DNA of 64,000 nt, taken from the NCBI GenBank assembly GCA_023846275.1, contig CM043872.1, positions 28,758,670-28,822,669 of the forward strand. The letters run 5' to 3'. This stretch comes from Vanilla planifolia. Lineage: Eukaryota > Streptophyta > Magnoliopsida > Asparagales > Orchidaceae. The notes under the pieces were generated by a model. The model searched no databases. It was not told the DNA's origin and worked only from the letters and a program-made list of their open reading frames with translations. Numbering within the stretch: position 1 is the first letter of the stretch; each line of letters begins with the position of its first letter. Positions 1 to 11,938 of the stretch are shown one piece after another. Position numbers and translations under genes: made by a program.

Positions 1-504
1 GAAGCACTGCAAAAATCAATTTTATCATTCTAAATAATATTAAAATAATTAATATGATTTTTTTTTATCAAAAACCGAAAGATGATTTAATAATTTTCTA
101 GTATAAATCAATTCACCACGTGTTTATAAAAATATATTTATAAAATTTTAATATCATTTCATAATTAAATTTATAAACATCTTGTTATTAATTAATTTAA
201 TATTTAATAACAATTACATCAAACACAAACCAAGTCGCTCTGCGCTACAGGGAGAACAACATGGGTTCTGGCCACGGGCTGCGTCTCTGGCATGCTTCCT
301 CAATTAATCACAATTATGTACAAAACCGTTGGAGGGCAACAAGTGGAGGATGACTTTAATGAAGCGCCCAAACTTGCAAGCTGGCTTCTCGCATGCATTT
401 CAGCCTACACTTTGCTAAAAGTAGTAAAGCCACACAATGCTACACATATTAATTCCTTCACAAATCTCTTTATATACAACACCTCCTTAAAATATTTTCT
501 TTAA
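1..504. other. AT-rich spacer with a small G+C-richer patch
   Basis: The first 220 bases are AT-rich and hold no gene. A run of nine T lies near 58-66. A G+C-richer patch at about 228-430 has an open frame of about 70 codons (plus) that I do not recognise. The patch lies just beyond the 3' end of the minus-strand LINE, so it may be LINE 3' UTR or the sequence into which the LINE inserted. No clear target-site duplication is visible. Confidence 0.4.
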
Positions 505-509
505 TGAAA

Positions 510-1001
510 CTATGATATTAAAGCAAAAGCGACATAAGTCATACAAGGAGGATCAAATATGAAATCTGACAGCATAAGTTTGAGTAGGGGCTTAGGAATG
601 GATTCTCCAGGTTCCCATACGAACTCATTACAACATGTAACACGTGCCACCCAGTCAGTAGACGCATTCCCTTCTCTATGGATATGGGGAAACCGGACTG
701 CCTCCAGACACCTGGCATACCTAAGAGTCTCCGCAAAGTGGCCATCCTCAGGGGGGTGGGATATCATCTCATGGACCATCTGGAGCGCCGTCATCGAGTC
801 AGTCTGAATCTCCACGGCCCGATAAAGGGGAAGGAAACCCCTTAGTATGTTAAGGGTCTCGAGCATAGCCTGGACCTCCATCATATCGGCAGCCTGGAAG
901 AAAACACTCTTGCCAGCCACCAGAAGCGGCCTCCCCATGCAGTCTCTAACAACCAGGCCAAAATCGCCAATGTTATCACCTACCATAGCATCGCAATTCA
1001 C
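510..1001 (-). CDS. LINE C-terminal RNase H-like domain (RVT_3), open for 163 codons
   Basis: This is the least damaged part of the LINE. The frame reads NCDAMVGDNIGDFGLVVRD at the N-terminus, then MMEVQAMLETL, EIQTDS and HIHREGNASTDWVAR. These supply the Asp-Glu-Asp plus His/Asp acidic set of RNase H folds in the expected order. The domain would degrade the RNA strand of the RNA:DNA hybrid during retrotransposition. It has no start of its own; in a live element it is the C-terminus of the ORF2 polyprotein. The apparent first Met is internal. Confidence 0.75.
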   Translation of the reverse strand: MNCDAMVGDNIGDFGLVVRDCMGRPLLVAGKSVFFQAADMMEVQAMLETLNILRGFLPLYRAVEIQTDSMTALQMVHEMISHPPEDGHFAETLRYARCLEAVRFPHIHREGNASTDWVARVTCCNEFVWEPGESIPKPLLKLMLSDFIFDPPCMTYVAFALIS

Positions 1002-1339
1002 TTTTTATCCATCATGTTGGGGGGGATCCAACCATGGGTTACGAGCAAGTCCGAAGAGTTGCAAGGATTCCCGCTAAACAGGGATGAATAGAAGTTATGT
1101 TGCCTGATTACAGTAGTCACCTCGATTTTGATCATTCGTTGCAACGAGCACGACATGGCCATCGAATTGTTATGCCTCATCGCATTTCGCCTTGCCCAAA
1201 TGTAGTACATTGTGGTGGTCAGCGTGGCAGCATGCCTTGCACCATCACCACAGCACGCTGCCGGCAAACCCACGAACCTCAAGTACCGATCGAGGAATTG
1301 CAGCCCAGCTCCCGCACCCACGGACCTACCCAGAGCAAC

Positions 1340-1965
1340 CAATGCCCGAGAACCTGGCAGTCAACCCAGAGTTCCTGTGCGTGCGGACAGTCCCAGAACA
1401 CATGTTGCATGGCTTCATTCGCCATGCAGCCCCATTGGCAATTACTGTTCTAGAGCATTCCCCTGCGGGCCAGCCACGCCACCGTAGGGAGGAAATCGCC
1501 GACGACTAACCACATGAACATGCACGCCCTCGGCATTGCTTTAATCTTCCAAATGCCCCTTATCTCGTCTGCGTGACGCCGGCCACCCCGCTTGACGGTG
1601 CCATCAGCACCGCACACCATGTGCGTGTAGATTCTCCCGCTCTCGACCCTCGTCGTCTCGGTGTGCAGTTGGAGGAGCACGTCCTGAGCTGACGTCCGAG
1701 CTCTCGGAAGATGCAGAATTCTGTTAGTTAGCTCTTCGCCTGCCCAAGCACTGATGTTGTCCACGTCCCAGTCCCTAGCAACCGTAATGCAGTCAACTAC
1801 GCTCGCCGACCAATTGATGTTCATGTTAATGAAGGTCGGCCAGCAGCAGAATGAAAGGATACCCAACCAATTATCCTCCGTGAATCTCACCATCCTCCCA
1901 TTGCCGATGCGGCATACGAAGATCAACATTGCCATTGGCATTGCCTCCAGCACCGTTCTGCACAC
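1340..1965 (-). pseudogene. LINE zf-RVT (zinc-binding) region
   Basis: Minus-strand frames at 1965-1450 carry the region after RT: WLGILSF, then a tryptophan-rich tail with IWKIKAMPRACMFMW and LPTVAWLARRGML. This matches the WKLKAPPRVKMFLW...LPT..RLARRG pattern of plant zf-RVT domains. The following Cys/His part (QWGCMANEAMQHVFWDCPHA) appears downstream after a stop near 1450. Confidence 0.8.
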
Positions 1966-2385
1966 AGGAGATGCATTCTAAGGAGCTTTCATAAGAGGAT
2001 TCATCAGCGTGTACTTCCACCTCATAATTTCAACCCAAAGGCTCGCATCGCAGTTGAGAATGCGCTTGCAATTGTTCATTTGCAGCACGCGCTGCCATAC
2101 GCGGAAGTCCCGGAGTCCAAGCCCGCCAGCGGCCTTCGACAAAGTGACACAGTCCCAGGGGGCGTAATGCATCGTGTGTGCGCTGCTCGTCCCATTCCAT
2201 AGGAACCTTCTAATTCTCTTTTCCATGTCTTCAATTACTCCTACAGGCACCACACAATGCCGCAGAACGTGACTTAGGATGGCAATAAGAACAGAGGAGG
2301 CCAATGCAGCTCGCCCGCAAGCGACAGCAGACAGATGTGCCAATTGGCCACCGCGGCATCAATCCTTTGAACCAGGAAATTGAGG

Positions 2386-3700
2386 TTAACCTTGTTCAAG
2401 AGCCTCGCAGCAATGGGGACCCTTGAGGTACGTGAGCGTCCGGCCTTGCGCCATGTGGAGTTTCCTCAAGACCAGCTTGGCCTTCTTCTTGCTGATCTTC
2501 GTGCTGAAGTATACTTTGGATTTCATAAGGTTGACACGTAGCCCTGAAGCATCACCGAATGTCCGCATGATACTATGCACAGTGCACACTACCTCGCACG
2601 TGGTGGGAGCAAACAACAACATATTGTCTGTGTATAGGAGGTGCGAAATCCGTGGAGATGTGTTGCCCAAGTCTTAATCCAAGCAGCTGCTTTGTCTCGT
2701 AGTCCCTCACCAGCCTCGAAAGGAATTATGTAGCCATGACGTACAGGTATGGCAAAAGCGGACATCCCTACCGGAGTCCCTGCTGCATCACCACCCAAAG
2801 GAGGCAAGAGCCATTAACGAGAACACAAAATCTCGGACAAGTTATGCATGTAGAGATCCATTTACACCAGACAGGAGGAAATCCCATGATCTTCATCATC
2901 TCGACCAGGAAGTCCCAACGCATGTTGTCATAGGCTTACTCCATGTCGATCTTCACAGCCATGAGGCCCGAAGCAGCAGTGCAGGCATGCATCTTCGACG
3001 CCATCTCCTGTGTGATGTAAACATTATCTGATATGCTACGCCCAGGAATAAGTGTTACTTGCTTGTGCGAGATGAAACTTGACATCAACTGTTTCAGCCT
3101 CTCGACCAGTATACGTGCCACCACCTTGTAGATGGTGTTGCAGAGGCTGATTAGCCGGAAGTGCTCCGACCTGCATGCCATTTTCTTCTTCGGGATAAGG
3201 ACAACGAGCGTGTCCTTCCATTCCTCCAGCAGCCTCCGTTCCTCAAAGAAAGCCTGCATCGCGTGAATGAGGTCTCTGCGCGTGATGGCCCAATAACCGT
3301 GCAAAAACTCCGCCGTGATCCCGTTGATGCCCGGGGCTCTGTTACTCCTGATTCCCCGCGTGGCGGCGGTAATCTCGCTCTCGGTGACCCTGCAGTCGAG
3401 TTTGGATGCCACATCGCCGTAGACGATGCCATATAGCATAGAAATTAGCGGCAATGTCACGCGGCCGCCGCGTCGCCATTTTCCTTCAAAGTAAGCCAAC
3501 AGAACATTCCTCATGCTTTTAGATGAATCCGCCACCTTGTCTTCTGCGTCCCTTAGCAGAATAATTCGGTTTGTCCGAGTACGAGCCATGACAGCAGCAT
3601 GGAAAAACCTGGTGTTGCTATCCCCAAGCTGCGCTCAATGCACTTTAGCGCGCTGCCACCACTATTGTTCCTCATGTGCGCTGCCACCTCTTTAAAATAC
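2386..3700 (-). pseudogene. LINE reverse transcriptase domain, broken
   Basis: A 217-codon piece (3589-2936) contains RT landmarks: TLVVLIPKKK, FRLISLCNTIYKVVARILVERL, GRSISDN and AVKIDME. The next piece (about 2935-2700) continues with AYDNMRWDFL and a degraded QGLRQGCPLSP-type motif. The piece at 2670-2386 holds the catalytic box as LLYTDNMLLFA in place of the usual F/YADD, so the second catalytic Asp is Asn. At least two in-frame stops and one frame change separate the pieces. The family assignment is certain; activity is excluded by the breaks. Confidence 0.88.
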
Positions 3701-3735
3701 TTGTTTCTCCTTCAAAACACATCAGTGATATCTAA

Positions 3736-6110
3736 TTCTGTACATTCTTATAGTAAAGTTCTGCTTTCTCTACGACTCAGAGTCGTCGAGATCATCATGA
3801 GATCCTCTTCAACCTCTGCTATGATCGAAATCAATCTCTAACTTGGGCTGTGCCTATAAAATTATTTCCTAACCAAGAACTTTGCTGGTCAATGATCAAA
3901 CTTTTAAAGAGCTTGAATTGTGAATAACATTTAAGAGCGAAGAAAGCAAAATACCTTCATGGTGAGGCGGGCTTCGATCTTTGTTTTGTCAATTTACTTC
4001 ATTTTTTTGCTGGAATGAATCATGACTCTGTTGGGTGGGGTCATGTTTGCTTAGGGTTTGTTTGTTATTGTGTTTCATAACGTCTTTTTTTGTGTTGGCT
4101 TTGAATGGATTGCAATCCAGAAGGTGGATTAAGCGTGGCAGTTTTTAGTCTTTTATAAATAAAATGTTGTTATGCTTGTATTATTTAAACATCTTTTGAA
4201 ATTCTAACTTAAACAATGGGTTATTGGTTACATATTTTCTTAATTGATGCCTCGTTATAAAATAATTAAAATTATATATTTATTTTTTTCAGCAAAATTC
4301 AAACGTAGAAAGCGAAAACAAACGACATTAATGTCTACAAAAACAAAACTAGCTTCTATTATGTGTTTCTATATGATCTATGTATCAAATAAATTGATAT
4401 ACAAAATGATGGCTAGGCCATTTAAATGTAAATACTAGTAAAAATAGTATGATAATTGATGATTAAAAAATAAGATGAGTTACATAAAAATGATTGAAAA
4501 ATAAGTCTAATCTTACTAAACAATATTAATACATAATATCTCAACTTAATATTGAGTAGACAATAAAATTGTCTAAGTCTATAGACAAAAATCATATTTG
4601 ATTTATATTTGACATAGTTATTTATGTATTTAAATTTTATTTTTATATTATTTTTGTTAGATTTTTTATTATGAATATAAATGCTTATTGTATAAAATTG
4701 TATGACAAAATTATCTAACATAAACTAAGCAGGCTACTCATTTCATTGGAACATAGAAGGGCACAAAAGAGGAGTAAGTGGTGCTTAAACTTGCTAATAA
4801 GTTTTTTTTTTTTATTTCATATTATAAATATTTATTTTATATGAGAAGATGATGACATGTCTTTCTACAATTGTGGTGGTTGGGACTACATTATGTCTTC
4901 ACTATTTCACTTCAACACCTTTAAACCACAAGGTTTGGTTGGAAGGTTTTTATGAGGTGTTTTGTTAAGTTTTTCATGCTTTATAATCCATGGTAATCAT
5001 GAACTATAATTGTTATGTTAAATTCACACTTTGCTTCAATTGGGATGTCGGATGACCCACTAGATCTTAAGTTCTTTCTTGATCTAATTAATTGGTCTTT
5101 TAACATGTTATTTTTGACGTGTTACATCATGATTGGAAGAAAAACCTTTAACTTTTCCTTTATGCTTTTACTTAAATATTACTCAATAGTTCATTCAATA
5201 AAAAACAAAGAGTTTAATTGTATTATTTTTGCATTATTTTATTGTTATTAAATTCTAAATAGATTTAAGAAATTGGCCTAAACAGACAACAAAATCAACA
5301 ACAACGTCAAAACAATCAAGGACTTTAAGAATTTATATGTGTCTTCTGAATTAAAAAATAAAATTTAAAGGGAAAAGTTTTAAAAAACTTAAAAAAAAAG
5401 TTTCGTTTAAAAGAAAATAAGATGTTAATGAAAAAAAATAATTTATATTAAATAAACTTCTTAAAATAGTTTTTTAAAAACAAATTTTGAACTAGGATCG
5501 CAAATAAAATCTTAAACTCTCTTTGCATACAAGATATGTGTTTAGAAACTAAACTCGAAAAAAAAAAAAAAAAAAAGAAAAGGAAGAAGAATATTTGGAA
5601 AAGAGAATTTAATGTGAAAAAAATATTTTTTTACTAAAGACATATTGAATTTTGGATATTTCAAGTTTAAACATTTTAAAAACTGAAGGGCTTTAGTCCG
5701 CTTCATTCAAAGAGCCCAAATCAAAATATTTTTGGAGAGCTCAAAAATTCTCTCAACACTTTTTATTTTGTATTATATTAAAATCATTTCAAATTTCTTT
5801 TTTCCTGAAAATATGATAAATGTTATCTGTATTTTTTGTAAAATTCAATAGTAAGTTACGCCAATAACAGGTCGATTCAAATAAATCCACAAACCAAGTT
5901 CTCAAGCATTTAATATTTAAATAATATCAAATTTAAAATCAGGAGATTGACCAAACTGAAGCCTTTTTCAGAAGTACGTAACGTGACATTAAAGAAATAG
6001 TATAATTCCAGTCAGGGCTAAGAAGACCATGGAGTCTCAGCGTTTCTCCCCGCCGACCGCTCTCCTTTCCGGCCCTTCTCTTGATGCGCAGCTCATCCTT
6101 TATGCCTATT
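3736..6110. other. Intergenic AT-rich stretch
   Basis: No gene is supported. The stretch is dominated by A/T runs, including about 18 A near 5558-5576. The last 150 bases before the epimerase 5' leader turn G+C-richer (near 6030-6110) and probably belong to that gene's promoter. Confidence 0.6.
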
Positions 6111-6111
6111 T

Positions 6112-6414
6112 ATGCACCTCCTCTTCCACCGTTCTCTCCTTAGCAAGCGCAGAATTGTACAAAAAGTATTAATTTTGTTCTCTGCCCTGTTTCCTCGCCT
6201 CTCCACCCATCCCTTCCACCCTTTTTACTATTATCCACCTCCAAAGCCAATTACTCTCTTGCCCAATCCCTTATCCACAATCTCCCAATGTACAGCAAAC
6301 GAAGATCAGACATCAACAAGGACTGATTCGCCAACCGACCAAATCCAATTTGTTGGAGGAGGAGGAGGAGAAGCAGGGCATCTTCTAGGAAACAGAGAGG
6401 GGGGAAGAAGATGA
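6112..6414 (+). other. Possible 100-codon upstream ORF of the epimerase gene
   Basis: An open frame begins 299 bases before the epimerase ATG and its TGA (6412-6414) overlaps that ATG in an ATGA arrangement. The encoded peptide is low-complexity (Ser/Pro/Gly-rich) and matches no family I know. It matters only if transcription starts upstream of 6112, which the sequence does not settle. It may be plain pyrimidine-rich 5' leader. Confidence 0.25.
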
Positions 6415-7727
6415 GAACTTTAATGGAGGACGAGCTGTTCCCATCCACTCCAGGAAAGGTAAAGTTCGAGCGCACCCACCCAATAAACCGCCAGTTTCAT
6501 CGATTCTTCTCCACCTCCAACATGTTCCTATGGGCCCTCTTTCTCATCGTCCTAACTGCCTCCTATCTCTCCGTCCAATCCTTCGTCTCCACCTCCTCCC
6601 GCTTCCTCTCCTCCTCTTCATCTACCGCGTCTTGGGGCGGTCTCCACTGGGAACGCCAAATTAGGTCTTCTGCTACCCCTCGCCGTAACTCTGGCCTCTC
6701 AGTCCTCGTCACCGGCGCAGCCGGCTTTGTCGGTTCCCATTGCTCTCTCGCCCTCCATAAGCGCGGTGATGGCGTCGTCGGCCTCGACAACTTCAACACC
6801 TACTACGATCCCTCCCTCAAGAAAGCCCGCAGCGCCCTCCTCTCTTCCCACTCCATCTTCGTCATAGACGGTGACATCAACGACGCTCACCTCCTTTCCA
6901 AGCTCTTCGACCTGGTTCCCTTCTCCCACGTCCTACACTTAGCCGCCCAGGCCGGCGTCCGCTACGCCATTGAGAACCCCTCCTCCTACGTTCACTCTAA
7001 CATAGCCGGTTTGGTTAGCCTCCTCGAAGCCGTTAAATCCGCCGATCCTCAACCCGCTGTGGTATGGGCCTCGTCATCCTCCGTCTACGGCCTGAACGAC
7101 AAGGTACCCTTCTCCGAATCCGACCAAACCGACTCTCCGGCGTCCCTCTACGCTGCTACGAAGAAGGCCGGCGAGGAGATAACCCACACCTACAACCACA
7201 TATATGGCCTCTCCATCACCGGCCTCCGCTTCTTCACCGTCTACGGCCCATGGGGTCGACCAGACATGGCCTACTTCTCCTTCACAAAAGCCATCCTCGC
7301 CGGAAAGCCAATCACAATCTACCATGGCCGCGACCGCGTCGACCTCGCTCGTGACTTCACCTACATTGACGACATCGTCCACGGCTGTCTGGCATCCCTC
7401 GACACGGCCGGTAAGTCAACCGGCTCTGGAGGGAAGAAGCGGGGTCCGGCTCCCTATAGAATCTTCAATCTGGGCAACACTTCGCCTGTTACCGTCCCCA
7501 CCCTGGTCTCCATCCTCGAACGGTACCTCAAGGCAAAGGCGAAGAAGAATGTGGTCGAGATGCCGGGTAATGGAGATGTCCCATTCACCCACGCTAACAT
7601 CACCCTCGCCATGGAGGAGCTGGGCTACAAGCCCACCACAAATCTGGAGACTGGACTGAAGAAATTTGTCAAATGGTATCTTGCCTATTACAGAAATCCC
7701 CCAAGGCAAATCAAGACGCATTTGTAA
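6411..7727 (+). CDS. GAE: UDP-glucuronate 4-epimerase (GAE family), intronless
   Basis: The enzyme interconverts UDP-glucuronate and UDP-galacturonate, the donor for pectin synthesis, and belongs to the extended short-chain dehydrogenase family. The 438-aa protein has a short cytosolic N-terminus with the STPGK signature (residues 12-16), one membrane anchor (about 38-58) and a Ser-rich stem, so it should be a type II Golgi protein. The NAD-binding glycine motif TGAAGFVG is at 101-108, the conserved SSSSVYG at 221-227 and the catalytic YAATK (Tyr247, Lys251) at 247-251. RFFTVYGPWGRPDMA and DFTYIDDIV follow, as in all GAEs. Length and lack of introns fit the family. A second in-frame ATG at 6423 is an alternative start. 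Codon use is strongly G/C-ending against an AT-rich background. Which GAE paralogue this is cannot be decided. Confidence 0.96.
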   Translation: MRTLMEDELFPSTPGKVKFERTHPINRQFHRFFSTSNMFLWALFLIVLTASYLSVQSFVSTSSRFLSSSSSTASWGGLHWERQIRSSATPRRNSGLSVLVTGAAGFVGSHCSLALHKRGDGVVGLDNFNTYYDPSLKKARSALLSSHSIFVIDGDINDAHLLSKLFDLVPFSHVLHLAAQAGVRYAIENPSSYVHSNIAGLVSLLEAVKSADPQPAVVWASSSSVYGLNDKVPFSESDQTDSPASLYAATKKAGEEITHTYNHIYGLSITGLRFFTVYGPWGRPDMAYFSFTKAILAGKPITIYHGRDRVDLARDFTYIDDIVHGCLASLDTAGKSTGSGGKKRGPAPYRIFNLGNTSPVTVPTLVSILERYLKAKAKKNVVEMPGNGDVPFTHANITLAMEELGYKPTTNLETGLKKFVKWYLAYYRNPPRQIKTHL

Positions 7728-8406
7728 AGAAACTCTTCATCCATTTCCTTCTCGTTCTCACTGTTTTCTTCTTGATCAAATCCCTTTCGTTTAAGACAAT
7801 TTTTGTGATTCGTATAGTCCCGGAAGTGAGTCAGAAAACAAGACATTTGTTACTAGTATTACGCTCTAGATCGCTTCCCATGTTCAATTACTTACTCCCT
7901 TTGCAGGGGGAGACGATAGAAATTTCCTGTTTTTAATATTATTTTAGTCTTTTATTAACTGTAGCGGGTAAACATCCGGGAATGCCGATGGCAAGATACC
8001 GTAATTTCGCGCCGAATCGCAGGCGGTTGGAAATGGACAGCCATATGCCAGCTGTTATGGGGCAGCAACGCGGGGTTGGATTCGTGTTGCTTATGGTGTT
8101 TGGTAGGCTCAAACAACCGTTGGATTGGTGGGGGGATGCCGTGTTGTTGGATGATGATCAACAGCCATCCAGCGCGGCCACGTGGCTGATTACTTGAGTT
8201 CCGTGGCTTGCAGACCTTTTTTTTGTTGGGACTGGATTTTTCTTTTTATAAATTTGCAATTTTTAACCTGGCTGTTTAAAGATTTTGTTTGGATAAATAC
8301 ATATCCATGAATTCTTCATCAGTTTTATTGCTGTTTATATAATTTTTTTAATAAGTTTTTTTTCACAAATATATCATAAAATAAATAGAACTTGATATTA
8401 AAAGTA

Positions 8407-8411
<5 letters not shown>
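7728..8411. other. Epimerase 3' flank and a short G+C-rich island
   Basis: The 3' UTR and downstream sequence of the epimerase run to about 7950. From 7960 to 8200 a G+C-rich island stands out from AT-rich surroundings. It is open in both directions for about 70 codons, but the predicted peptides (for instance plus 7982-8197) match nothing I recognise. It ends with a perfect G-box palindrome and the sequence then returns to AT-rich spacer. Confidence 0.4.
8177..8186. promoter_or_regulatory. Perfect G-box palindrome GCCACGTGGC
   Basis: The ten-base palindrome contains the CACGTG core bound by bZIP and bHLH factors in plants, with the flanks that favour bZIP/ABRE binding. No recognised gene starts nearby on either strand: the epimerase ends about 450 bases upstream and the next gene is 10 kb away. 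Function is therefore unproven. Confidence 0.3.

Positions 8412-8479
<68 letters not shown>
8412..8479. repeat. (AT)n microsatellite, about 34 units
   Basis: An uninterrupted alternation of A and T, about 68 bases, lies in AT-rich spacer. It is probably polymorphic in length. Confidence 0.97.
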
Positions 8480-8484
<5 letters not shown>

Positions 8485-10949
8485 AAAAACTTTAGAGCAA
8501 TAAAGTAATATTTATATTTTTAGATAATTAAAAAATTATCATATAAAATTTTTTGAATAATAGAAATGTTAATTTTCTTGATAAAAATGTTTCAATGATT
8601 AATAAATTTCATCAAATTTTTTAAGAGATTTAATTTATCGATTGATTTAGTATATTTAAAAACATCAGTAATCTGTTATTTGATTATATTAAATGTGTTA
8701 TAATTTTTTTTTGTATCTATATAGAGAAAAATAAAAAATATGTATAGGCATATTTGAAATTGGTTGTGAGTTAATTTAATTTTTTAATCAATTTTTTTTT
8801 TATATTTTACCTTTTTCTTTTTTACCAATAAAGAAAATATAAACTTTTTTTAAAGCTTTTAGATGTCATTTTTTTAATTATCATAATGTGATATTTTTTT
8901 AATTCAAATTGAACACTCTTAAACAAAAAATTGCATATAAGGTTATAATAGAAGTTGAAAATGAATACATCTTTCTAAAATTCTAAAAAAAATACTAATA
9001 TTTTTAAATTGGTCATATAAATGTTATTTTTATAACTCTTACTATATTGTTCATAAAAAATTTATCTCTTAATAAATAAGTCATTTATACAAAGCAAAAC
9101 TATCTTATTTAATATTTATTTTTTATCTAAACCATTTAATCAAAATTTTTAACATGATCATGAATATTTAAAAATTTGTCATGTTAGATTTAGTTATTGA
9201 TTTAAAATGTAATCACGTGACAAAAGTAATGATAAGAATTTTTAGGTTAAACCCTAAATACCTAAGCACTTGGCTAGCTTCTCATGACCTATATAATCAA
9301 GGCTAAACCCTCAAGACTCAAGCATAAGAGTCAAACATTTTTAATGTTTCCAGAAAATGCTATAAGGATTTTTTTTATCAAGATCTATCCTTTTACCCTA
9401 ACTTTATCCAATAATTTAAGTTAACCTTATCATGCACACTTTATCCAATAGAGAAGCCTCCATCAATGTGCCAATATGGCATTTGGAATTCCTTGACAAG
9501 TCTAATAATCCCCTCGTATGTGCAAATGTTCTAATACCAACATCGTGATGTGATATAATACTAATTTTATCATAGTTTTTTAAGGAATGAAAAATTGCTT
9601 TCATATGAAATTTATATGCCATTTAGAACTAGTCAACCCATAGGTATATAGAATAAAAAAATATATGAAAGATACTAAAACATACATAGAGGAAATCAAT
9701 AATTGCATTTTCAAGAATGCAAAGAATGTACATATGATTAAAACAAAAATGTATTAATTTATCATAATTGATCTCCTGATTGTCATCTTAAGAATAAGAC
9801 AACATATCAATTAACATATTTGGATATTTAAATTAAATATTAATACTAATAATAATATTCAAAATAAATTTGATGGTATTAGATGAAATTTGGTATATTT
9901 TTCAAATAAACTCGAATTACAAAGGTACATACATTCATTTTCTATGTTATTTTCAAGTTTTATTCATTTATTTTAATATAAAAATAAATTTATTTGTTAG
10001 CCTAAATATATTTTATTATGATAATATTTTCAATAGAATAAATAATCTATATAAATCAAGGCTTTTCATAATTTTTACACCTATGATTTGTAACTTTAAG
10101 TTAGGTTTGTTACAATTTAGATTAGGTGAGATGAAGACATGTAATTTTAAAAGAGAAAATTACATATTGGGAGAGAATTAGTGGGAGCATATGCATAGAC
10201 TCAGTCATCCAGGTTGTGATCTTTGGAAATATGCATCGAGAAAAAAAATTTAAAAACTAATATATTTCTTAGATTTTTTATATGAGAAATATTTTGACTA
10301 AGGCTAATCAAAGCACTAAGAATGACTCATTTATCTATTATATAAATTTTAAATTAAAAATAAAAAAATATATTTTGGTCCACATAAAGATTTGGACAAC
10401 ATCCAAAAATAACGATAATAAAAATTTACTATAAAAAAAATTAGAATTATAAAAGAACAAAAAAAGTTAAAGGAGAAGATTTGTTTATAGAATACCTTCA
10501 ATAAAAAAATATATAGTCAAATATGTTAATAATAATAATATATATGCTAGAATTTAAAACTAATTAAATTTAAGACATTTGTAAAACTCCACACTGAATT
10601 GAATCTTGAAGTCCCAAGAAATAAGTTTCATGATTTTGTCATTAACAATCCCATAAGATTACCTCTAATTATTAATATTAAACAAATAACATTAGTATGC
10701 ATGACTGTCTTATTCACTATTCAACCCATATTACATCCATTGCTTACAACACTAGCTAGTACTAACATTGTATATAGTTAGCTAACCAATGCTTAATGCC
10801 TAATAGAACCACATCTCCTCATCTTTATTGACTAGATTGGTTTTCATGTTTAATATTTGTAAAGATATTTTTATCTTATCCCTCATAATAATAATTCATT
10901 ACATAGATTCAATTATTGTGAAAGTTTCCTAATGAGAAGAGGGTTTTAG
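8480..10949. other. AT-rich spacer, probably old transposon debris
   Basis: No gene is supported. Short open frames at 9416-9622 (minus) and 9870-10181 (plus) are composition-driven and match nothing. Sequence near 9240-9420 has the mixed composition of LTR U3/R regions but no defined ends. Confidence 0.45.
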
Positions 10950-11900
10950 AAACTCTATCATTTTAGCCATCTACAAAACATATAGTGTCCTCAAATCCAT
11001 AACTTTAAGTAGACTTGATTTGCCTACAAGATCGATCCACATCAATATTATGTTTTTTTGCAGTTATATCCTATAAATTATTATGAGGCTATCTAATAGA
11101 CACATCAACAAACAGTAAATCATCAATATGATTACTACTTAAAGTTATTTTAAACTTTGCCTACTTAGGGACATCATCTTGTTTTCTTAAAATATTAGAC
11201 TCTAAACTCGAGTGAAGCATATATGTTTTATCAAATATAATATTTCTATTAAAAATATTTTCTTTTAATATACAAACCATATTTTGTACCTTCTCACTAT
11301 AATTTCATAGCCTATAAATACTCTTTTTTTTTGCTCTATGTTCTAATTTGATTTATTAATGAGATAATAAATAAGATAATAAATTATTTTAAGAATTAAA
11401 AAATTTGTAGGTTTTGACCATAACTTAATCAGGCTTTTATCAAATAACAACGTACATTGATTATTCGAGTCTAATAACTCTTGTTCAAACTAGCACTTAA
11501 GAGCATGCACTAAGCTATTTTCAATAATGTTCTATTAATCTTTTTTTACTATATCATTCTATTATGATATACATCTAAAAATATAATATAACATCTTAAG
11601 TCTTCCTTGAAGAGGTATTATCCCAAACTAATTTGTCTTTCTTTAGAGACTCTTTTCTTGTTTGGTCGTCAATCTTAAAATTTTGTTAATTTAATATGTT
11701 TAATCATATGATTTTCATGGGATCTATACTTAAGTTAAACCTAAAAAATATTTTATCATTTTAAGACTTATTTACTTATATTACTCATGATATTTTCTTT
11801 TGTAGCTAATATAAAACTTATTCACGCTCCTAATCCCCATACTTTAGATGTTCTTTTGGTCCTCCATCCTTCTTGGGTAACCAATAGGATGTTGTATGCT
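10950..11900 (-). mobile_element. Decayed Ty1/copia fragment (integrase C-terminal region)
   Basis: On the minus strand, 11340-11160 reads as a stop-riddled copia integrase C-terminus. The pieces are KLEHRAKKKEYL, EGTKYGL and then FDKTYMLHSSLE, which parallel the KxxxRAxKCxFxGY..GxKGYRLW...DVxFDE pattern. Broken upstream integrase-like sequence may reach 11900, and downstream linker-like sequence reaches about 10950. The frame has many stops and no ORF survives. I did not find LTRs belonging to it. Confidence 0.5.
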
Positions 11901-11938
11901 CAATAGCTTTAGCTTTGTTCTAATCTAATCTATATTAA

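Larger units (their letters stand above)
505..3735 (-). mobile_element. 5'-truncated, decayed LINE (plant non-LTR retrotransposon)
   Basis: Read on the minus strand, the segment carries the second half of a plant LINE polyprotein in the usual order: the linker before RT (QLGDSNTRFFHA about 3640-3590), reverse transcriptase (about 3590-2390), a connection region, zf-RVT (about 1965-1340) and an RNase H domain (1001-510). The frame is broken by stops and shifts; for example the Lys codon of the KAYD-like motif near 2935 is now a stop. The endonuclease half is missing and LINE similarity stops near 3735, which is typical of 5' truncation during target-primed reverse transcription. The element cannot be autonomous. 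Confidence 0.9.

Noticed and set aside
4422..4721. 99-codon minus-strand frame
   Set aside because: Asn/Ile/Tyr/Lys composition from AT-rich DNA; no domain and no splice context.
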